Source: Paludibacteraceae bacterium
GTDB taxonomy: Bacteria; Bacteroidota; Bacteroidia; Bacteroidales; Paludibacteraceae
Direction: 5' to 3'
Assembly: GCA_017478725.1 (NCBI GenBank)
Contig: JAFVDD010000003.1
Span: 1 to 49,052 of the forward strand
DNA: 49,052 bases
Shown here: piece after piece, positions 42,500-49,052 of the stretch
Layout of the letters: every line of letters begins with the position of its first letter
Numbering within the stretch: position 1 is the stretch's first letter
Notes under the pieces: generated by a model
Told to the model about the DNA's origin: nothing
Databases searched by the model: none
The model's input: the letters and a program-made list of their open reading frames with translations, nothing else
Position numbers and translations under genes: made by a program

Positions 42500-42602
42500 T
42501 CGGAAGCACATCGGGAGTACATCGGGAGTACATCGGGAGCATATCGGGGTTTTATCGGAACATGAATACGAGCGGAAAAATATACGATTATTAAGATTTC
42601 CC
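42500..42602 (-). repeat. Composite 11-bp repeat element upstream of pheS
   Basis: TCGG occurs at 42500, 42511, 42522, 42533, 42544 and 42555, exactly 11 bases apart. It is followed at 42581-42602 by TACGATTATTAAGATTTCCC. Read on the minus strand (core, then CCGAT units) it aligns over about 100 bases with 20407-20500. The remaining gap 42603-42719 contains TATTAGATTTTAAGATA and no gene that I can see. Confidence 0.9.
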
Positions 42603-42719
42603 GTGTCCGCCAAAACCAACCTAACCTCTGCGCAGGGTCGGCGCAAGGTCTGCTGATTTTCGGTTATTTGAAACGATGTCGAAACGTATTAGATTTTAAG
42701 ATACGCCGGCTATCGATGA

Positions 42720-44288
42720 TTAGTTTTGCTTTTGGGCAGCCTTGATACTAAAAGTGACCGGCATGGTGTATTTCACGCGTACGGGGTTGCCTTTCTGTTT
42801 GCCGGGACGCCATTTGGGCATATATTTGACTACGCGCACCGCTTCTTTGTCCAATGAAGGATCGCCGCCGGATCTCACTACTTCGACATCTGAAATAGAG
42901 CCATCTTTATTGACCACAAACTGCACAATCACCCTGCCCTGAATATTGTTTTCATAAGCTACAACAGGATATTTGACCGTTTCGCTTAAAAATTGGGACA
43001 TGGCTTGCTGTCCACCCGGGAATTGAGGCATTTGCTCCACTACAACAAAAAGGGGCTCATCTTCATTTTCGACATCATTCATATAGGCAGGAGCAAACTG
43101 GTACTTAATAGGCAGTGTCAGTTGGGCGCGGACAATCTCGTTTCCAAGACGCCCGGGTGTCCATTGCGGCATAGATTCAACCGCATATTTGGTCCGTATA
43201 TCCAGAAACTCGTTTCCCGAGGAGCGCAGAATGGTAAAATCAGAGATTGAACCGTCTCTATTGATTATAATCTGGTATACTCCTTTTCCATGGAATCCGT
43301 CATCATCAGGTCTCCACACGTTCTGATTGATAAATTCATACATTTTGGCCGTTCCTCCCGGGAACTCAGGCAACTGATCAACTACCTTATAGACCTCACC
43401 TTTAGTGGGGTATCCCCACCCATCGGCTTGTGCTCTCAAGGATTGAAGCATCTCCGTTTTTTCGGGATAGCGAGCCATCATCCATTCCGTCATCATAGTA
43501 ATCAAGCGTCCACCTATTTGATTAGGGATAGCCTCTATTGGCGCGACGGCAGCACTAACAAATGGCTGAATTTCAGCAGCCTCGGTGAGCTGTTGTAGAT
43601 CATTCTCCGTAAACGAAGCGTTGAATACAGACACAAGTACAATAGGCATATTGGCTTGAACGTAATCAACTACTTGAGGGACTACCGCATCCGGATCTTT
43701 GGCTCCTTCATTACGCAACTTTTTTGCATATGATGTTCTCGTCATTTCCTCTGATATCGGAGTAGGCGTTTCCTCTGCTCTGGAAGCGGTGTAATATTTC
43801 AAGAACTGCGCGTAATATTTCTCCGTAACGGTTTTAGGCAGTTCCAGATTCTTCGGTTTTTTGCCTTTAGCCAACTGTTTTATAGCTTTTTCAAACTGTT
43901 TATTGAAGTTCTTATACTCAGGCGTATAGCGATACTCATCCAAAGCCTTTCCGACACGTCTCGCCATTTGAGTATAATTTGGGTCGGTATAGATATCCAC
44001 CAAGCGTGACAGGTCATTCTCTGAGACGTGCTCTTGAAAGAAAGGCTTAACCACCTCAATCAGGTCATCCATCAGTTGCTCGGAGGCATAGTTGTCCATC
44101 GCTTGTTTGGCACGTTCCTGATTGCCAGCAAAAAGTTGTCCTACAAGAGGATGCAGAGCCTCGGTGTAGTTCTCAGTATTCATATTTTCAGTATATTGCA
44201 GGTACCGGCCCAGCGCGTCATGATAAGAGTCAGCAAACATCGGCTGCAACAATATCGCAGCCATCAAAAACAAGAAAAAACGTTTCAT
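42720..44288 (-). CDS. Exported protein with DUF2059-like domain and two TonB C-terminal domains
   Basis: 522 residues; the ATG at 44288 gives signal peptide MKRFFLFLMAAILLQPMFA. Residues 25-130 resemble DUF2059 (ALHPLVGQLFAGNQERAKQA, FFQEHVSENDLSRLVDIY). Two TonB C-terminal domains follow: about 295-395 (LPEFPGGTAKMYEFINQNVW, GSISDFTILRSSG) and about 410-515 (MPQFPGGQQAMSQFLSETVK, DGSISDVEVVRSGGDPSLDK, MPKWRPGKQKGNPV). Unlike true TonB there is no membrane anchor or Pro-rich spacer. It is probably a free periplasmic or lipidless protein that meets TonB-box partners or acts as an assembly factor. It may be co-transcribed with the DUF805 gene 20 bases upstream. Confidence 0.85.
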   Translation of the reverse strand: MKRFFLFLMAAILLQPMFADSYHDALGRYLQYTENMNTENYTEALHPLVGQLFAGNQERAKQAMDNYASEQLMDDLIEVVKPFFQEHVSENDLSRLVDIYTDPNYTQMARRVGKALDEYRYTPEYKNFNKQFEKAIKQLAKGKKPKNLELPKTVTEKYYAQFLKYYTASRAEETPTPISEEMTRTSYAKKLRNEGAKDPDAVVPQVVDYVQANMPIVLVSVFNASFTENDLQQLTEAAEIQPFVSAAVAPIEAIPNQIGGRLITMMTEWMMARYPEKTEMLQSLRAQADGWGYPTKGEVYKVVDQLPEFPGGTAKMYEFINQNVWRPDDDGFHGKGVYQIIINRDGSISDFTILRSSGNEFLDIRTKYAVESMPQWTPGRLGNEIVRAQLTLPIKYQFAPAYMNDVENEDEPLFVVVEQMPQFPGGQQAMSQFLSETVKYPVVAYENNIQGRVIVQFVVNKDGSISDVEVVRSGGDPSLDKEAVRVVKYMPKWRPGKQKGNPVRVKYTMPVTFSIKAAQKQN

Positions 44289-44307
44289 ATAGTGAGTTTT
44301 TCGATTG

Positions 44308-44712
44308 TTACGCTTCAGGGGCGGAATAAGGGGCGCCGTACTCGTTCTCATCCGGATCAGAGGGAAGGAGCAGGAGCACCAAGAGCACAAGGCTGCCGAT
44401 ATAAGGCACAAAATTAACCAGATACCACCAGCCCGAGCGGCCTGTGTCATGCAAACGGCGTACGCATACCGTAACTGACGGAATCGCCAGTGCCAGAATG
44501 CCCAAAACAAGCAACAGCAGTAGCATCATATAGAGCATTCCTCCCTCGCTCTTGTACAAAACAGCAACGCCACCCAGCGCGGATGAAAGAACCACCAGAA
44601 TCAGGAATGTGGCAAGCGCGAACCACCAGTACTCGGCACGGCTGGCACGGCCGGAGAGGGTGAAATACTTCTCAGAGAGACAAGTTTCTACCGCCTGAAG
44701 AAAAGAAATCAT
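44308..44712 (-). CDS. DUF805 membrane protein
   Basis: 134 residues with four helices. DUF805 signatures are present: YFTLSGRASRAEYWWFALAT at the start and VCVRRLHDTGRSGWWYLVNF in the second half. The function of the family is unknown. Its promoter is at 44761-44792. It precedes the double-TonB-domain gene by 20 bases. Confidence 0.92.
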   Translation of the reverse strand: MISFLQAVETCLSEKYFTLSGRASRAEYWWFALATFLILVVLSSALGGVAVLYKSEGGMLYMMLLLLLVLGILALAIPSVTVCVRRLHDTGRSGWWYLVNFVPYIGSLVLLVLLLLPSDPDENEYGAPYSAPEA

Positions 44713-44760
44713 GTGAGTAAAAGTTTTAATGGGCTAAACGAATAGATTGTAATTTGCGTG

Positions 44761-44792
44761 CAAAGATACAACAAAAATTCCAAATATGCAAA
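44761..44792 (-). promoter_or_regulatory. Promoter for DUF805 and the TonB-domain gene
   Basis: On the minus strand ATTTG with TTG at 44791-44789, a 20-base spacer, TATCTTTG at 44768-44761. Confidence 0.85.
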
Positions 44793-44820
44793 TATTATTT
44801 GTACTTTTTTCAATTGACGA

Positions 44821-44900
44821 CACGGCGACATGACGACATGACGACATGACTACATGGCGACATGGCGAGACGGCGAGATGGCGACATGGTGACATGGTGA
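44821..44900. repeat. Ten-unit 8-bp array (CATGGCGA family) between divergent promoters
   Basis: Ten consecutive 8-mers in exact register: CACGGCGA, CATGACGA (twice), CATGACTA, CATGGCGA (twice), GACGGCGA, GATGGCGA, CATGGTGA (twice). It lies between the divergent DUF805 and lptD promoters. Units vary at positions 1, 5, 6 and 7 and always keep A2, T/C3, G4 or equivalents. Confidence 0.95.
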
Positions 44901-44951
44901 GGGAACAAAGGACGCTTTGACCGGCGATAATTGAGAAAAAATGAAGAAAAA

Positions 44952-44983
44952 TTTGTATATGTCAAAAAAAGGCAGTATCTTTG
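44952..44983 (+). promoter_or_regulatory. Promoter for lptD
   Basis: TTTG ending at 44955, a 20-base spacer, TATCTTTG at 44976-44983. It reads TTTGTATATGTC at -33. The expected start site leaves a leader of only about 12 bases before the ATG at 45003. Confidence 0.85.
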
Positions 44984-45002
44984 CAGGCTAAATTGCGTAT
45001 AT

Positions 45003-48000
45003 ATGCGCTTACGCGAACGTGCACATATAATAATGTGGGTTATTTTCCTGCTCTGCCCGGTGGCAGCGTGGGGGCAACAGATATCCCCCTCCACCGCAGG
45101 GAGGGAGGGAAGCCCCACTCCAACCCGCCCCACAAGGGAAGCAGGCTACACGGATGGCGTGTATTTGGACTACGCCCCTACCCCCGACAGTATAGGAGGT
45201 ATTCAGCCGTCAGGAGTCAGCCCTCATCCATCTGACACAACATGGGTAAAGACGGATAGCGTGGGTAACCCCACCCCGCCCCTCACCACCATGGAGGGAG
45301 AAGGGAATGGCGAAGGGCGGACCGACAGTTTGGCCACTGACAGTCCGGCTACTGACAGCACCGGCAATCCTATGGCAAACAAAAGCAGCGGAAAAATCAG
45401 CGGACCTATACACTATCAGTCGAACGACTCGCTGGTGATGCTCAAGAACGGAACGGCATTCCTGCACGGTCAGGGAGAACTGAAATACCAGTCGATGGAA
45501 TTAACGAGCGACTATATCCGCGTGAACCTCGACAGCAGCCAGATTTATGCACGGGGTGTGTATGACTCGCTATACTACGAATGGAAAGGCCAGCCTGTAT
45601 TCAAAGACGGCAACGAGAGTTATGAGACCAGCGAAATAACCTACAACATCAAAACGCAGAAAGGTTATATCCGCCGTGTGATCACCCAGCAGGGCGAGGG
45701 CTACATCATTGCCGACAAGACCAAGAAAGTGGACGACGAAGTAATGATGATGGGCGGCGGTCAGTACACCACGTGTGACAATCACGACCACCCGCATTTC
45801 TACCTGAAGATGACGAAAGCCAAAGTAAAGCCCGGCAGCTATATCGCTACCGGTCCGGCCTATATGGTGGTAGGCGACGTACCGCTGCCGCTGGCTATTC
45901 CGTTCGGTTTCTTCCCCTTTACGAACAAATACTCGTCGGGCCTGATTATGCCTAACTTCGGCGATGACTACACCCGAGGTCTGTATCTGACCGGTTTGGG
46001 CTATTATTTCGCCATCAACGATTATATGGACTTGCAGGTAACCGGCGATATTTATACGCGCGGCACATGGGCTATCCGCGCACAGAGCAAATACATCTGG
46101 CGGTATCATTTCTCGGGAAGCTTGAACATCAGTTACCGCAACGATGTGACGGGTGAAAAAGGGTTGCCGGATTACGCCGTGAGCAAGAACTTCCAAGTTC
46201 AATGGACCCATACCCAGGACAGCAAGTTCAATCCGTACAACACATTCTCTGCGAGCGTCAATTTTGCCACCAGCGGTTACAACCGCAGCAATATCAACAG
46301 TTACTACAACGCCAACCTCTATTCAGAGAACACCAAGAGCAGTAGTATCAGTTATACGCAGCGTTTCCCAGACAGTCCTTGGAGCCTGAGCGCGACAGCC
46401 AACCTGACGCAACGAACCAAGGACTCAACCATTTCATTGACCCTGCCGGAGTTGGCGGTGAGCATGAGCAGTATCTACCCGTTCAAGCTGGCACGCGACG
46501 CCACGCTCAAACGGCAAGGCAAAGTGCGTACCGGCAAAGAGAAATGGTATGAGAAAATCAAGATGAGCTACACCGGCAACGGCCGTATAGCCGTCAGCAG
46601 TATCAAGGAAAAAGATTTCCTCCATTCGAATTTCCTGCGCGACTGGCAAACAGGATTGAAGCACAACATACCTATCAATGCCAGTTTCATGCTGTTCAAA
46701 TACCTGAGTGTGACGCCGAATATCAACATGACCGACCGTATGTATTTCCAACGCATCGACCGCAACTGGAACGAAGTGGAGCAACAACTGCAAATGGACA
46801 CCACGTACGGATTTTACAACGTGTTTGATTTCAATGCCGGACTGAGCATGAGCACCAAGATATACGGATTCTACACTCCGTTGAAGCGTTTGTTCCCCAA
46901 AGGCAAGGTAGAGAAATTCCGGCATGTAATCACTCCAAGACTGAGTGTCAGTTACCACCCAGACTTCGGGAAAAGCGGCTGGGGCTATTACGGCAGTTAC
47001 GACCAGCCTGTGTATAGCGGCACGGACAGCATCACCGGCCGTCAGATACAAAAAGTGGATGACGCGGGCAATCCGGTTTACCAGCACCAGGTCTATTCGC
47101 GTTTCCCGAACGGCATCTACGGCAACGCCACGAGAGGTTTGTCAGCCACGTTGAGTTTCGGCGTGGACAATAACCTGGAGATGAAAGTGGTGAACAAAGA
47201 GGACACTACCGGCAAAGCGCCGTACAAAGTAGTCAGCCTGATAGACAACCTCGGCATCTCCGGCGCCTACAACTTTGCAGCCGACAGTATGAACTGGAGT
47301 CTGTTCCAAGTGAACCTGCGTTTGAAATTCCCGAAGCTGAACAATTACAGCCTCAACCTAAGCACAACGCTTGACCCGTACATGTATGAGCTGAACGCGT
47401 TGGGCAATCCCGTACGAACCAACAAGCAATACTGGCACAACGGCCGTTTCCCGCACTGGAGCGGACTAAGATGGAACTTCAGTTACACCATTTCCAACCA
47501 GACTATCAAGAAATGGAAAGAAAAGGCAGAAGGGCGTAGAAAGCCGTCAGGCGTCAGCGATCAGCCATCAGAAGACGATAGTGGCGGAGCGAACACGGAA
47601 AACATGGTGCGCAACGAAGACGGCACGATGAGCAACGGCAAACTGAACAGCGGCAAGAACAGTACCACCGAAGAGTTGGATGACGGCTACGTGAGAACAG
47701 AGATTCCGTGGAGCATCAGTCTCAGTTATTCGCTGGCATATGCACCGGGCAGCACATTCGACTACGACAGGATGTACTACAAGATGCAGTTTACCAACAA
47801 CCTGAGCCTGAACGGCAACATCGGTTTGGGCAAAGGATGGAAAGTGAGTGCATCAATGACCTATGATTTCAACTATATGCGCGTGACGAGCTGTACTTTC
47901 AACGTGAGCCGTGACCTGCACTGCTGGAACATGAGCGCCAGCATCAACCCTATCGGTCCGTTCAAGAGTTACACCTTCCATATAGGCGTGAACGCATCCA

Positions 48001-48068
48001 TCCTGAGCGACCTGAAGTATGACACCAACAGCAACCAGCGAACCAACGCCCGCGTGAACTGGTGGTAG
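45003..48068 (+). CDS. lptD: LPS-assembly outer-membrane protein LptD with repeat-rich N-terminus
   Basis: 1021 residues from the ATG at 45003; signal MRLRERAHIIMWVIFLLCPV ending AAWGQ. The OstA-like beta-jellyroll starts only near residue 133 (IHYQSNDSLVMLKNGTAFLH, then GYIRRVITQQGEGYIIADK). It is followed by the conserved plug/barrel junction AIPFGFFPFTNKYSSGLIMP and a long barrel. LptD inserts lipopolysaccharide into the outer leaflet. Residues 27-130 are low-complexity (PSTAGREGSPTPTRPTREAG; GGIQPSGVSPHPSD). Their DNA holds a CCTCC/GGAGGG hairpin, a CAGCCRT repeat and a GGGAATGGCGAAGGG run. A second CAGCCRT insert (KPSGVSDQPSEDD) is at about 847-858 in a barrel loop. Confidence 0.92.
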   Translation: MRLRERAHIIMWVIFLLCPVAAWGQQISPSTAGREGSPTPTRPTREAGYTDGVYLDYAPTPDSIGGIQPSGVSPHPSDTTWVKTDSVGNPTPPLTTMEGEGNGEGRTDSLATDSPATDSTGNPMANKSSGKISGPIHYQSNDSLVMLKNGTAFLHGQGELKYQSMELTSDYIRVNLDSSQIYARGVYDSLYYEWKGQPVFKDGNESYETSEITYNIKTQKGYIRRVITQQGEGYIIADKTKKVDDEVMMMGGGQYTTCDNHDHPHFYLKMTKAKVKPGSYIATGPAYMVVGDVPLPLAIPFGFFPFTNKYSSGLIMPNFGDDYTRGLYLTGLGYYFAINDYMDLQVTGDIYTRGTWAIRAQSKYIWRYHFSGSLNISYRNDVTGEKGLPDYAVSKNFQVQWTHTQDSKFNPYNTFSASVNFATSGYNRSNINSYYNANLYSENTKSSSISYTQRFPDSPWSLSATANLTQRTKDSTISLTLPELAVSMSSIYPFKLARDATLKRQGKVRTGKEKWYEKIKMSYTGNGRIAVSSIKEKDFLHSNFLRDWQTGLKHNIPINASFMLFKYLSVTPNINMTDRMYFQRIDRNWNEVEQQLQMDTTYGFYNVFDFNAGLSMSTKIYGFYTPLKRLFPKGKVEKFRHVITPRLSVSYHPDFGKSGWGYYGSYDQPVYSGTDSITGRQIQKVDDAGNPVYQHQVYSRFPNGIYGNATRGLSATLSFGVDNNLEMKVVNKEDTTGKAPYKVVSLIDNLGISGAYNFAADSMNWSLFQVNLRLKFPKLNNYSLNLSTTLDPYMYELNALGNPVRTNKQYWHNGRFPHWSGLRWNFSYTISNQTIKKWKEKAEGRRKPSGVSDQPSEDDSGGANTENMVRNEDGTMSNGKLNSGKNSTTEELDDGYVRTEIPWSISLSYSLAYAPGSTFDYDRMYYKMQFTNNLSLNGNIGLGKGWKVSASMTYDFNYMRVTSCTFNVSRDLHCWNMSASINPIGPFKSYTFHIGVNASILSDLKYDTNSNQRTNARVNWW
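45088..45106. repeat. CCTCC-CCGCAGGGAGGGA hairpin motif inside lptD
   Basis: CCTCCACCGCAGGGAGGGA, in frame; 18 of 19 bases match the intergenic copy at 40725 when a two-base gap is allowed. A third related copy is at 45281-45299. Confidence 0.6.
45204..45233. repeat. 7-bp CAGCCRT repeat inside lptD (N-terminal)
   Basis: CAGCCGT, CAGGAGT, CAGCCCT, CATCCAT in register, encoding QPSGVSPHPSD. Confidence 0.78.
47541..47575. repeat. 7-bp CAGCCRT repeat inside lptD (barrel loop)
   Basis: AAGCCGT, CAGGCGT, CAGCGAT, CAGCCAT, CAGAAGA in exact register, encoding KPSGVSDQPSED. Confidence 0.85.
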
Positions 48069-48080
48069 GGCGAAGCGGAG

Positions 48081-48180
48081 CGTTGCGATAGCAACTCCGC
48101 GAAGACCGCGCGTCCCCAACGCGCCCTCCCGTCCGCGCCCAGCGCGGAAGCCACGGTCTCTGCGGAGTTCTATCGCAACG
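48081..48180. repeat. Long GC-rich inverted repeat between lptD and slyD
   Basis: The arm at 48081-48108 (CGTTGCGATAGCAACTCCGC then GAAGACCG) pairs with 48154-48180 (CGGTCTCTGCGGAGTTCTAT then CGCAACG). There is a one-base gap and about two mismatches. The 45-base loop is GC-rich with CGCG tracts. No T-run follows, so it is not a classical terminator. It resembles a REP-like foldback. Confidence 0.85.
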
Positions 48181-48237
48181 AGTGGAAGGGGAAAAAAAGA
48201 AAAAATAAGACAAGAAAACAAATAAACAATAATAGAT

Positions 48238-48840
48238 ATGAAAATCGAGAACCAAACAGTAGTGAAAGCCACGTACGAGTTGTACATCAACGGCGAGGGT
48301 GGCAAAGAAGAGTTAATGGAGAAAATGACGGAGGAAGCTCCGTTGGTATGGTGCCAAGGCGAAGGGATGATGCTTCCCGCCTTTGAGGCTGCGATGGCAG
48401 GCAAAGAGGCAGGCGATGCGTTTGACTTTGTTCTCAAAGCCGAAGATGCCTACGGCGAGTATCTGGAAGAAGGAGTAATGGAACTGCCGAAGAAGATGTT
48501 TTACAACGGAGACGGCGAGTTTGACGATGAGCGTGTGTATGTAGGAGCCGTCGTGCCGATGAACACCGTGGACGGTCAAATAGTGAAAGCACAGGTTTGT
48601 GAGATTACCGACGAGAAAGTGACCATTGACCTCAATCATCCCTTCGCAGGCGAGGATCTGCATTTCAAGGGCAAGATTCTGGAACTGCGTGCGGCTACAG
48701 AGGCAGAGTTGGATGCCATCCGTCATCCGCGACGCGGTTGCGGAGGCTGCGGAGGATGTAATAGCGAAGGGAAAAAGGCGAATGGCGAATGTGGTAGTTG
48801 CGGAGAAGGCGGCTGCGGCAGTTGCGGAGGATGCGAATAG
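48238..48840 (+). CDS. slyD: SlyD-type FKBP peptidyl-prolyl isomerase with Gly/Cys metal-binding tail
   Basis: 200 residues. The FKBP core begins MKIENQTVVKATYELYINGE. It contains GMMLPAFEAAMAGKEAGDAF, the insert-in-flap domain (EDAYGEYLEEGVMELPKKMF) and DLNHPFAGEDLHFKGKILEL, the SlyD signature NHPLAG. The tail (about 168-200) is rich in CGGC and CGSC, ten or more Cys, suited to binding Ni or Zn. It is a cytoplasmic folding helper and metallochaperone. Part of the tail (about 181-185) is coded by CGAATGGCGAATG of the GAATGG repeat family (48779-48792). It is preceded by the foldback at 48081. Confidence 0.93.
   Translation: MKIENQTVVKATYELYINGEGGKEELMEKMTEEAPLVWCQGEGMMLPAFEAAMAGKEAGDAFDFVLKAEDAYGEYLEEGVMELPKKMFYNGDGEFDDERVYVGAVVPMNTVDGQIVKAQVCEITDEKVTIDLNHPFAGEDLHFKGKILELRAATEAELDAIRHPRRGCGGCGGCNSEGKKANGECGSCGEGGCGSCGGCE
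48779..48792. repeat. 7-bp CGAATGG repeat inside slyD
   Basis: CGAATGG, CGAATGT in register, in frame in the Gly/Cys tail. Short copy of the family at 20649. Confidence 0.6.
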
Positions 48841-49030
48841 TACCGAGTTGTACCCGATTTGAACCCGAGATGTTCCCGAGATGATCCCGATCCGATTCTC
48901 TCTCGATAGTGTCTGACTAAACCTGAAAAAGGTTGACTCGAAAACTGAGTTAGGATCTTAAAAATCGTAAACTTTTGACTCGATACCTAAAAAGGTTGAC
49001 AGGAGACCGAAAAAGGTTTACTCATTTGAA
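48841..49030. repeat. 11-bp CCGA element plus AAAAAGGTTGAC repeats at right edge
   Basis: CCGA at 48843, 48854, 48865, 48876 and 48887 is exactly 11 bases apart and begins right after the slyD stop. The tail GATTCTCTCTCGATAGTGTC matches 292-311. Then come a core variant ATCTTAAAAATCGTAAAC (48956-48973) and three AAAAAGGTTGAC-like units; the last two are 22 bases apart. No gene is seen in this stretch. Confidence 0.88.
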
Positions 49031-49038
49031 AGACGCTG

Positions 49039-49046
49039 CAAAGATA
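49039..49046 (-). promoter_or_regulatory. -7 box at right edge, pointing left
   Basis: TATCTTTG on the minus strand (49046-49039), in the same TTGTTGTATCTTTGCA context as the pheS and DUF805 promoters. Its -33 box lies outside. It reads into repeat DNA with no gene before slyD's 3' end, so it may drive a non-coding or antisense transcript. Confidence 0.6.
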
Positions 49047-49052
49047 CAACAA

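Noticed and set aside
42720-44510. TonB-domain protein starting at 44510
   Set aside because: This longer frame overlaps the DUF805 gene, and the region before 44288 gives no signal peptide. The ATG at 44288 starts a clear one.
1-49052. Defence island, prophage or insertion sequence
   Set aside because: No transposase, integrase, phage structural, restriction or toxin-antitoxin genes could be recognised on either strand.

Overview
The window looks like chromosomal DNA of a gut- or rumen-type member of the Bacteroidales (phylum Bacteroidota). The evidence is: Bacteroidetes-type promoters (TTG, then 20 bases, then TAnnTTTG); A-rich leaders with few strong Shine-Dalgarno sites; a TonB-dependent receptor with a carboxypeptidase-like N-terminal domain; OmpA-type envelope proteins; secreted proteins with C-termini resembling type IX secretion tails; and a PheS with the Cys-rich insertion I associate with this phylum. 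I see no insertion sequence, prophage, CRISPR array or defence locus. Most of the DNA is core housekeeping plus envelope biogenesis.

Layout. 1-0.9 kb (minus): rpmI (partial) and infC. 1.2-7 kb (plus): lipoprotein with four OB-like repeats, PpiD-type chaperone, AmpG-like MFS permease, pssA. 7.1-17.7 kb (plus): secreted endonuclease I, two paralogous IgGFc-binding-like secreted proteins flanking an OmpA-family protein, PAP2 phosphatase. 17.7-18.1 kb: tRNA-Val followed by a large foldback and tRNA-3'-end duplications. 18.2-27.4 kb (plus): cstA, engB, TonB-dependent receptor, mutS, mltG, a Usp-like gene. 27.4-27.8 kb: a promoter, a possible small RNA, a 56-bp tandem array and a shared terminator. 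27.8-31.6 kb (minus): a steroid 5-alpha-reductase family protein, an Old Yellow Enzyme-type flavin reductase, an SDR and a membrane protein. 31.7-39.3 kb (minus): MMPL/RND exporter, GH3 adenylate-forming protein, HAD hydrolase, PlsC-like acyltransferase and EamA permease, tightly overlapped. 39.3-44.7 kb (minus): pseudouridine synthase, rpmF, DUF177, pheS, a secreted protein with two TonB C-terminal domains, DUF805. 45.0-48.8 kb (plus): lptD and slyD.

Two things stand out. First, the co-directional trio 5-alpha-reductase family / OYE-type reductase / SDR (28604-31604) has the gene content of bile-acid and steroid A-ring reduction clusters known from gut Bacteroidales. Second, the window is strewn with short, strictly periodic degenerate tandem repeats (period 7, 8, 9 or 11 bp). 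They fall into recognisable sequence families that recur at distant loci. They fill intergenic gaps almost exactly, supply stop codons, start codons and ribosome-binding sites, and sit in frame inside conserved genes (mutS, engB, cstA, lptD, TonB receptor, DUF177, MFS and EamA permeases). One 11-bp family forms a composite element with a conserved AATCTTAATAATCGT core. I know of no described element class that fits all of this; it is the best candidate here for an undescribed system.
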